A DNA stretch of 64,000 nt from Pomphorhynchus laevis (lineage: Eukaryota; Acanthocephala; Palaeacanthocephala; Echinorhynchida; Pomphorhynchidae): contig WNNJ02000199.1 of assembly GCA_012934845.2 (NCBI GenBank), forward strand, positions 430,853 through 494,852. The letters are read 5' to 3'. This document shows positions 24,171-36,100 of this stretch, in pieces. Made by a program: the position numbers and the translations under genes. How positions within the stretch are numbered: position 1 is the first letter of the stretch; each line of letters begins with the position of its first letter. Under the pieces are notes generated by a model. The model did not search any database. It saw only the letters and a program-made list of their open reading frames with translations, and was not told the origin of the DNA.

Positions 24171-27150
24171 AATTATAAATAATATTTGTTATTTAATAAT
24201 ATTTTATTTTTATGACTGAAAAATAAAATACGATTAAAATACATTAAAGTTTTGGAATTGTATTGGGAGATTAGCAGCTCACACATTTGCCTATTCAAAA
24301 TTCTATATCTTGTTAACTTTTGTTTATTTTTATGTTAGTGCAATCAATAAGGTTGTTCTTGTTGCAATCGACAACGTCGTTGCTGAGATCATTATTGTCC
24401 GTTGATGAAATCAATAACATCCTTGATCAGAATTACAAGTGATCAATACTTACTAAATAATCAGACATTTATAATTCAAATCAAATGATTTAAAATTAAA
24501 ATGGATCGTCACAAATAATTACTATTACATAACAAACAAAACATATAAGTCCAGTATTATAAAGTAATATAAATAATAAAAACTACGAAAAGCTTTTATT
24601 TTGTGGATAATTTGAAATTTTGTTCTTTTATGCATTAATAAAGTAATTTAAGGCCAAGTATTCAGCAGTTCATTATATGAACTGTTCAACTTATTTCTTA
24701 CTTTTAGTTCAAAAGTAAGAGAAATAATACTAATAAACTAAATAACTACGAAAAATAAACGATGAAGTAAAATATGATGTTCATTGTTAAACCATCATAT
24801 TTTTTAATGTTCAAATCTAAAATTTATTTCCAAACATTTCGTTGGAATTGACGAAGCAAGTCTGTTTAAAACAAAACACTAGCCTCCCAAACTAATTATT
24901 TGGGTCAACAATAATATACTGCGAATATTTGTTTATATTTGTCCATATATGCTGTGGTATTTATAATATATCACATATTTACTGCGCCTATACTGTTATA
25001 TTCTTCACAGCGTATTTTGGATTCAGGACTATCCAATACATAATAATTTGTTAATTTATAAATTTAATAAATCAGATCACTTTATATGATTACCAAAGAG
25101 TTTAAAGTGATTACTAAAGATTTTAAATTTAATTATAATAATTGGATGAATTAATTATTTACAATTTTTTGTTTGGTTTTATTTTTAAAATAATGTTGCT
25201 TAACATATGTATAAATTAAATTATTTAAATTGTTAATAAATCTAAATTTATTGATACATAAAGGGAAATATCTCATTCTAAGACAATGTATCATTAACTA
25301 TCCATAAAATTATTCATCTTGACAGTTTAAATTTTGTTTTAATGATATGTTTTGATTTTACAATTATATTTTACAATTTATTTACAATTTTCTCTTTGAA
25401 AGTTGTAAAAACAAATTTATATTTTCATCCTGATATTATTGATGCATCAGTTAAATTATTTAAATTTATATTTTATTGGAATTTGCAGTGCAGTTGAGAG
25501 CATATTTTATGAACAAATAAATCCATAAGTGCACTTTGTGAAATGAGAATGCGACGTCTTAAAGCAAAAATTCATCGTAGTTTTTTATGAAAATGAGAAA
25601 TAATATCAAGTAATTTAGTCATAGAAAACATAAAAACATCATTTTTCACAACTTCTGATAAATCAATGCCGGTAATTGAGTTAGCAGTAATTAAATATTA
25701 ATTTATTAGATTATTAAAATCCAAAAAAAATCCGGTTGGGAGTTTTAATGTAGCATTAAAACCAATTATTTTTAATAAAAAATTAATAATTTAATAAAAA
25801 ATAATAATTAATGTTATATTTAAATCAAATTTAAATTTAAATTTTGTGCAGTTTGTCCAATTTAAATCTATTCGCATTCAGTGTAAGATTTTTATTTTAA
25901 ATTTCTGTACATTTTCTGATGAATCATTTAAAATTCAAATAAAATTAACTGTCTCGTTCCTTCATAACTTACAAGCAGATACATATGTTCAAATATAGTG
26001 TTCAAAATAAGAAACTTGTTTTTTCAAAATTGAATATTAGCCAAATTTAAGTTGTTGAATCAACTTAAATAATAATGGTGATAATGGAGATGCATTTGTT
26101 AAATACATCTTCATTAACAAATGGAGATGCATTTGTAATAAAATAGTGTTTGTAATCGTTTACAAAGTAATAATAGCAGTAATAACGTGTGATACACTAG
26201 CTATGGTTATTCTCATGTCAATAAGGTATCATCAAAATATCGTCTCATTCATCATATCATTAGAAGCTCTTTCGTGCCATTTGATGTACATATGTACGTA
26301 TTTCATGACTTTTTCGGATCTTACACGCTATACGCATCTCTTAAAGTATATTTACATCTTCGCAAGAATAAATTTTATGGACCTACACTCGACTTGTTCT
26401 CACTGTCAAAGCCTTACCTAATCTGAAGTTAATGGTGCTCGGTGTTCCAACAGATTTCTTAAATTTAATATAAGCTGGTCACATGTTAACTTATATGATA
26501 GCTCTCTGTCTATTTTTACACCTTCCAATAATAATTAATAATTAAGTCACATAGGATAGTGAAATATTGTTTTATTAAAAATTACTAAAATTTTTTGATA
26601 GATAACTAAAAATAAAATGTTTATATTTTAAAATATATTTGATATTTTGATACATTTATAAATTATAATTTTTAATTGACTGGAAATGCGTGGACTAACT
26701 AAAATAAATAAACAAATTATTTTAAGCATTTAAAATAAATTATAATTTAATACTTAAATTATTTAAGCATTTTATATCAAATAAATTAAATAAACTTTAT
26801 GAGAGTCCAAGTTGAGAAAAGAATTATTCAGACGATTCTAAGGTATTGCGATATTATTTCAAAATAGTAAAAATTAAAAATCCAGGTGATTGAAAGCCAG
26901 TTATTTAGACAGCTTTATCATAATCACGCAGAGTACAAGGTGATAATTTGTACCTGATGTTTAGTTTATCTGATGAGTGCCATCAGGTAGATATATGATT
27001 ATCACTTAAGATTTCATTTATTTATGATATTTATAATTATCATTTGATAAACTTTAATTAATAGATTATTAAAGTAAAGTTATAAAAAAATGTTTCATAT
27101 GTAAGTTTTTAAGAAAAATAGATATACAGAATTAATTTGGGTAATTCAAT
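24171..27150. other. Gene-free AT-rich region downstream of bystin
   Basis: A 91-codon frame at 26146-26421 has no recognisable motif and is probably chance. AATAAA on the minus strand at 27017-27022, about 130 bp past the bystin stop, may be its polyadenylation signal. Confidence 0.4.
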
Positions 27151-30100
27151 TTAAGTCATTGCAACGTCATGATCATGCTCACTGAGAGAAACTTTATTGC
27201 TGTCGGAATTCAATATTTCTTTAATAACTATGCTGATTTGATGATGCTTCTGATAGTTGATAAGGTCCAATAAAGCTTCTGTTTGTTTACTGTTTAAATC
27301 GCGGTGATATCCTTCAGCAAAAGACAATAACGATTGCTGCCATATAACGGGCAAAACTCGGGTTTCATCTCGAAATCTACAATGAAATAATAGCTCAGAG
27401 TTCGTAATGCACAACAAACCTCACAAAGTGTTCTACCAATATATCAACTACACGGTAATGCAAAGCATATCGTTTATCCAACAAAGTTTTAATGAACAAG
27501 CTTGTACCGCCACTGTATTCGAGAGAGCTTAGCTTATACAACGCTGCACCGCAATGAAGAACTGGAATTGAACAACGACTGATTATGCTCCCCAAGATTA
27601 CAGATTCGCGTAATGTGCAGTCTCCGCTCTAAATAAAATGACAGAAATTGACTAAAACTTTTAACAAAATTAATTTATTGATAACTGATTTATTAATTAC
27701 ATTATAAACTGTTTCGATAAAAAATTAAATAAATTTATAAGTAAATAAATTATAAACGACATTAACAAAGATTTAATGTCGTTACAAAGCTATTAAAATG
27801 TCGTGGTATAACTTCTATTAAAGAGAATAATTTGAATTATTTGAATAACATATTATTAGAATTATATAATATGAATGCTAATATAAAAGGCAATACAAGG
27901 GATTAATTTATAAACCTCGACAAAGAAAATAATTTATAAATGACTCATATAAATGCCAAAATGCTTGGATTAAACTAATTGCACTAGCCTTTATAAAGAT
28001 TTTTAATAATGACAACAATTCAAACAAAACCATTTATGATTTAATAACGAACCATTATACGGACATCAATGTTCATTTTCTTAATTAAAAGTTATCCTAA
28101 TCGATAACTTGTGAATCATATCGGAAATTTAAGGTTTGGGACAAACAGTTGCTAAATATTTCAAAGGGGAAAATGTTGAGCAACTTATGAGACGTATTGG
28201 TCTTGTTAAACATGAACTTTCAAAAGATACCAATGTATTGTAAAGATGTGTAATGTCAGTAGGGATGAACATAAAGCTTTGAAGAGCCTTAAACATAAAT
28301 TGGTAATGGCTATTACTAAAGCCTGCAAAAGAAATGCTACTGTGGTGTTGGACAGATCAATATATAATTACAAAATGTTGGATATATTAAATCACTCGAC
28401 TGATTTTGAACGTGTATCCAAAGATATAGGCAAAAGTGCAACAAGGAAACTTCGTCAACTGATCAAACTGTTCCATAACGCAAACTTATAATCAGAGCGC
28501 AGTATCTTGATCTGTATCCATCAGATTCCCAAATCCCGTATATTTATTGACTTAAACGTCCAAAGTAAGGAATAGTTTTGATTTCGTAAAACACTTACAC
28601 TCATTTACAACGGTTCATGATAAATATACTGTTTTCACTCTAGATGTTAAGTCACTGTTTACTAACATTCCGATAACTGAAGTCATTGAATACGTTTACC
28701 GTTACTGGACAAACCATGGAACTCAACTGAGCATCTTACAAACACTCGTAGATTGCTTAAGCTTGCTACGAATTTTACTTTTGAACATGTAATGTACATA
28801 CATTAGCAAAATATCATATTAAACAAATTAGTTTAGATATATCGATGATATTTTTGTTATTTGGCCATATTATGTGTCTAGTGCAGTTAATTTCATGGAT
28901 TTCTTAAATTAACAACATATGCGAATTGTCTTTTCAGTATCTTGGCCAGATTCGAACGTCCTAACATTCCTAGACTGTGATGTATCTACGTGTAATTTTC
29001 ATATTACAAAGGTTTATAGAAACCAAATGAAACTATAAAATTCATTTCTTTGGATAATGGAAATTCAAATAAAGTCAAAATCGGTATCTTTCAAGGATTT
29101 TGCATAGAAGCATTATCGAGCAGTAAAGAATTTTTAATAGCTTCGACGTTTTCTAATGACTTTTCCCTTTTAAACTACCCGGATATTGAATTAGTCAATG
29201 CAATTAATAAAACAAATGGTAACAACGCGAATTCTATTATATTCACGCAAATAGACCGCCCATTCAGTTGCGATGTCACGATAAATCCATCTCATCAATA
29301 TACACATGTATATTGATGACCTACAAGGTCAGTGAACATAGAAAAGCGTAAGAATACAGCAAACTACAAATCGGCACTAGCAAACTATGCGAATGAGAAT
29401 AACCATTGATTTTAATAATACACAAATTATCTGTATTGGAAGTAATTATCGCAAACGTTTAATAAAGGAAACAGTTCCATTGAAATGACAGAACTGAACG
29501 TGAAAAGTATATACAGAACTGCAGTTTGATGCGGATGTATTCAGATAAAACTTTCGTGGTAGTGACAGAGTCGTCAAATATTGAAAAGAGATTTGATTTT
29601 AATTTTCATTGGTTGGGTGTGGCCTTACGTTTTAAGGAACGATATACTACTCGGATTACTAACCAGCATGCCTACTTCCTATAAAACTAAATATTATATA
29701 TAAACATATTATCATTAAGGTACACTAGAGGGTTTTGATCGTTCACAATCATTTAATCCTGCTAATAATCATATTATGCTGATTTTATGCAATATTTAGT
29801 TCAAATTTTACGTACTGTGCATAATGGAAATATTATTCCTTTAAAAAATGCAGCAGGCTTGATTGTGGCTTTACGCACAGCCTAAAAACAAAGGAAATAT
29901 ATAGCCTACAAAGCAAACGACTTTATTTTGAAATACCATTGTTAAATGTTGATTCAGCCTTTTATACGCAGCAATATCATCTCTTATGCGTGGCAACAAA
30001 ATTGAATGATAAAACCTAAAGAGTTATAAAGATTATACAAGAATGTCTGTTAAAAATCGACAGTATCATACACATCAACCTCATTGATGATCAATATTTA

Positions 30101-33100
30101 GTACTTAACTCAATGTATACAAACTGAGTCTATATGCTAAATCAAAATTTTATAATTAAATAATAAATAATTATAATAAATAATTGTTACAAGATTTAAT
30201 ATAATATTATATATTTAAACTTATATAAAGTTGAAATAAAAAATTGAAATTCCATATAAAAGTCAATTTTTATTATTTTCATATAATGTTTTATAATTTT
30301 ATATAATTTTTTCATTTTTTTAATAAAAGATGCAAAATTAAAATTTAATAATTAAATAGTAAACAAATAGGGTTTATAAATAATAAATAATTGTTATAAA
30401 ATTTTATAGGATTTAAACTATAACATTAAAATTAAATTACTATATATAAATTAATAATAAAGATAAATAAAGATAAATAATTAAATAATAAATAATTATA
30501 TAAGATTTTATACAATTTATATTGAAAATATAAAATATAAATATAATTTATATTTAAAATTGAAAGTCAAATTAGTACTAAACTCAATGTATACAAACTG
30601 AGCCTACGTATTTAAAAAAAGATAAATAATCATAAATAATAAATTATTATAAAAGATTTTATACAATTTATATTTATATCAAGTAAAAATTAAAAAATTG
30701 AAATTTAAAATAAAAGTCAATTTTGATACTATTTATAAATTAAAAATAAAGATAAATAATTAAATAATAAATAATTATATAAGACTTTATACAATTTATA
30801 TTTATATCAAGTTAAAATTAAAAATTGAAATCTATAATATGCCAATGTTTACGAATTGACTAATAAATAACAGACAGTGTATAATAATAAGGATCAGATG
30901 CCATAAGAGGAAACTGCTCAGGATTCGGTGGCTATTCTTCGACCAAATTCTTAGTGACAAATGTTTATTTGAATTCTATTCAAAAATTAATCTGATTTTA
31001 AAATGATAAGGTATTATTTTTTACTGCATTTTTAGGTAAATCCTAAAAGACTTCAATTATAATTTAATTATAGTTTTTAAATAATTAAGCATTTTAATTA
31101 TTGAAGATGCCAAAGAATCAAATCTTAAAATTATATTTTGAATTTTTGATTTTTCTGAAAGCAGAAATGTTCTACAATTCTGATAATGTTCTACAATTCT
31201 GATATTTATTATTATTTATTAAGAAAGCGTATAAGATTTTCTCTTGACAATTTTCATGGAAAGTTTTACTCAAATAGAATTATGTGCCATACATGAGAAT
31301 CCGCCTGTATTTGTAAATACTGTTTATGTATGTGCCAACAGCTCTTACATGCTCGAACTTGCATTCATTTTAAAACACTATCCTATTGCAGCTTTGCGAT
31401 CTGCGATCATTTGGTAGATATTTGCCTATTAATGTTGTAGTGTTGTAATAACGTTTTGATGTTGATCATCCCTCATCGCCCGTATCGGCAGAGGGTTATT
31501 ATTGTAAATAATAACCCTCTGCCGATAATATGTAAATAATATATCTCAAATAATTATTTTTCTGAACTGATTTTCATGTAATTCTAATTGCATAAACCTA
31601 ATTCTAATTATTATTCTCATACTAATCGATTTATTCGATCTTAAAATATTTAAGATCGAATCCTCAGATAAGTGCATATCAAAGATAAGATAAAACTTAT
31701 CATTAAGTTCGCATTAAGTTCAAGTAGACCAATTAATGTTCCAGTATGACCAATCAATAATCCGGTATAAATTTAAAAATTAATAATTAATTAATCCGTT
31801 AAAAATAATATTAAATTTTAAAATAAAGGGTATCCGGTAAAGCAGGGTTATAATGAGTTTAATACTTTAAACATTATGACTGACAATCTCGAAGCGTTTT
31901 AAGTAAAATTGAATTTATTAAACAATAAATTTATATTTTAATTTAAAATATAAAAAAGTATTTAATTATAAAATCATGATAAAAACATTTTTTATATTTT
32001 TCACCTATTTTATTTAACCCACATTTTATTTTACCTACATATGTTCAACAAAAAGGAGAAAACGTATAAGTCTTCGACAATTCATATTTTGGTAACAGTA
32101 AAGATTCCACTCTTAGCAAACTAGACGTCTATGTTTGTTTTATGTTTGGTTATTTTAGACTAGAGTAGGAAAACACTTTATAGTTTTATGATACTTGAAT
32201 AATAATAAATGAGAGTAGCTTACTTTTCTGCTAATTGATTGTTCAGCTTTGAAGCAAATATTCGCGTCGCTTGGAACATTGAGGCTGCCGTCCATGACTC
32301 GGGATGAGTAAATACAACAAGCTAGAATAAAGAAAACATAAATATACGCTATGTATGAAACTATTTAGAATAATTCACAGCGATCATTATTAATTACTAA
32401 TTAATAATCACAGCGATCGATGCCATCAAGTTTACATTTCGTTTTGAAAATTATTATTATTTTGTTAAATTATTCAACTTAGATATTGTTGCAAAGGAAT
32501 AAAAAATACATGGTAGATATCTGATATTATGTTGTATAAGATAAAACCAGAGATTTCATTCAGTTTACAAAGATTTTGTTTCAATTTGATTTCCTAACAA
32601 AGATACAAGTGGTTATCGCAATATTAAACGTTTTTAAGGATTTCGATTATGATGCAAAATCATTAAGTATAATTGATAATCATCAAGATGATGGAATTGT
32701 TGATAATCTTAAGCGATGACGCGACGCTATAATTATAATAACTATGTAAAACTTGGTAATTTAAATTTATTATTTATAAATAATTACAAGTAAAACGATG
32801 ATACTTGAAGTATCAAACAACCTTGTTACAAACGATTTATTTAAAGACGAATTTAAATACAAGATTAAATGTTTATATAAATAGATGAACCAAGTTTTAG
32901 TTTTAACTTACGAATACATCTACTTAAACAAACAAAATGTTACTTACTGCTTCCCAGTTTTCTAAAGCTGGTAGAGCCTTAAAAGCCTTTGGCAACTTTC
33001 CGCTTCTATAATGCGATAAAACCTTCCCGACATCTTTATATAGTTTAACAATATCCGAGTCGATTCGTTTTTGAAGACATTCATTTCCTACATTTAATTG

Positions 33101-36100
33101 AAAACGGTGAATGATGAAATGTTACAGAACTTGTACCTGCAGCTCTTGAAAGATTTTGCTTTTTTTCGTCTAGCTTTTCTTGAATTAGATCAGCTAAGGT
33201 GCGACGTTGAAACGGATTTTTGGACATAAACAATTCCAGTATTTTTTCGTCATTTTCATCCACTTTCTAAATCACAAAAAGTATATTCAATATCACTAAC
33301 TTAAAGAAAATACAATTTCTTGATCATCGGTGAACGAAACCATTTTGTCTTGACCAGTTTTTTCACTAAACGGTTAATTTTCACATATTAAGTCGATAAA
33401 GAGTACATGCAATTAGTAAATAACCACTTTAAATAGAAGAAATTCATAAAAGAATTATAGTATTAATAAAAATTTTATAGTTTGTAATAAAAAATATATT
33501 TTGAAACAGTCATTTTTAAAAATTAAATAAAAGAGTATATTAAATACAAACGACTTTCATAGTTCCAAGAAAATTCATAAAATCGTCAAGAAGAAGATTT
33601 TGTGATATTTTCGCAACATCAAATTTTAAATAAAAAAACAAATTTTAAATTATAAAATTATAAAGCTAATTTGATAGCTAATTTAAATTAATAATATTTA
33701 TAATTAAAGACATTAACAAATTGTAACGCTACAATATGTGTCGACTGTAATGCTGAAGTCGACACACGACTGCAGCATCTGGACAACAATCGCCTGCGAC
33801 AACAATAAGTCTAAAGACTGCTTATGTGATTTTTGTGCCAACAAAATAATCCGCGACCTCTCCAATAAGCACACACCAACATTCAACACGTTTACTCAAA
33901 CTACAACCGTCGCTTCAGATGTTCCTTCTCCACCCGCCGACCCTGCCACCATATACACTTCCCATCCCATGTCATGTTCACTCCCCGACATCCTCGTCCC
34001 GTACTTCCTGACTCGTTTCTCAATAAATTACATCCATCAATCAAAATCACATCCACCAACCTCCACGAACCTTCAATTCATAACCTTTCCTCACATCGCT
34101 TGCTACCCTCTTTATTATCATTATCCTCTATGTCTCAAGTCGTCAAACCCACTCCCATCTAATCCTCAACTGTCAGCTCTCCCATCGTGATCTCACCCAC
34201 TCACGTCACTCGTCCTCCTTGCGGAAACGATTTCCTTCTCGCGATCGTTGCGTAATCGTCATTAATATCACTCCTTCCATCACCTTATCTCCAAAAGCAC
34301 TCTTAACCACGATGTTTCAGCCCTCAGATCCATCCTCTCATCTATTGTTCCTGCAAATAAACCATCCCTTTTCAAGGACATCTCTCCTGTCACATTCATC
34401 CATCTAAACGAATCTTCCCAATATAGTCCTTTTAAAGCCCACTCTCCTATAAAATGTTTTTAAGCATCACTCTCACGCGTTCTGTCCTCTTTCAACGATT
34501 TAAACTCATGACATTTTCAACCATTCGAATTTCTCCAATCGCACCCTTTCTGAAATTGCTTAACTCTCTTTTGCCCGCATCAAAAAACGACGTCGTGAGG
34601 AACACGGCGAAATATCTCTCTCCATCCGAAACATAGACGGAAATTTTCAAGTTGTCCACACACGTCGCAAAGTTTGATGACGATATATGTCCCCTATGCG
34701 TCTTCTCCGCTAGATCCTTACACCACCACACAGTTGACGCCTCAGCCTCTTCAACACTAGATCTATTCTCAATAAATCAGATATTATCATTAATCTATTC
34801 ACAAGCAATCCATCGATCTCTTCTGCCTCACCGAATCCTGCCACTCCTATTCTGCCGATCTCTTCAATCGCTGTCTGCTCTCTGAAGGTTGCTCACTAGT
34901 CAAATACGTCCGGTTCCTCAGTTCATCCCCTTCAAAATTCTCAAATCATGGCAGCGTTGAATTCGCACGTCACCCCGCGTCTCTGCGAAAAAAATCACTC
35001 CCCCATTCAATCCTTGCTCTTTTGAATTGCTCACTTGTCGTTTTTCACAAGCCCGATCACTTTAGATATCGCCATTGTATACCGTGCTGGTTCATAAGCT
35101 CCTACATCCTTATTTTTACTGAACTCGCTGACCTCTTTTCTTATTATTCTTTGTCCTCAATCCTTTCACTCATTCTTGGCGACTTCAATAACCGCCTAGA
35201 CCGCTTCTCTTCCACCGATTCCATCCGGTTCATCAACATTTATACCAACAATAACAACAAACCCATCTAAAACTGCCCTTACACATATCTTTTACAGAGC
35301 ACTCGACATCATCACTGTCCCCGATCGTTTTGCTGCCTACACCTCACTGTCCATCTCCGATCCTGATCTGTCCAATCACTTAATCGTCATCCTTGATCTC
35401 ACTTCCAACCACTCCCCGCTTCACACACCTACCATCCTACGTCGCCCTTGGAGAAAACTTGACCTTCACCAACTTTGCTCCGCCTTACTTAAATCGTATA
35501 TCTTCTCACATAATAACATCATCCTCTCCTCACGATCTTGCCTTTCTTTTCGACTCTGAACTCACATCCACTCTCGATCTTCTCTTCAAGCCTCACCCTC
35601 GCCGTCGCTTGCACTGTGCCCCATGCTTTGACATTCAATGCATACTCTCAAAGCGTCGACTCCGTCATGCTTTTCGAGTCTATCACCGCTCTCTCAGACG
35701 TGATATTCGCTGGCTTACTACGTCTCACCGTGATTCCTATTTTGCTCTTCGCCGGTATCATCTCAACCTACTACGTTCTAAATGCAACTCCTTCTAGCAG
35801 CATAAAAGCATCATTTCATTAAACTCTAAGTCTCTCTGGTATACTTTTAACTCAATACTTTCTCGCTCATCTACGCCTTCCAACATCAATCCCCATTATT
35901 ATTCGTCATTTCTTCAGACCAAAGTATTCGCGCTGCTCTCTCACAACCCCGTATCCATTCCGTCTCAAGGCTACTCGCCACATCTTTCCGGAACTCTTTC
36001 ATATTCTTCCTGTCTCACTTGCCGAAGTCTCATCTGTCCTCATGTCCTTGCACAACAAAACCTCACCTGTCAATCCCCTGCCTACCCCCATACTTAAATT

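Noticed and set aside
26146-26421. 91-codon frame in AT-rich DNA
   Set aside because: No motif, skewed composition and no neighbouring exons.
33738-34190. 150-codon frame as a host gene
   Set aside because: It forms the 5' part of the CR1-like LINE that continues to 37210.
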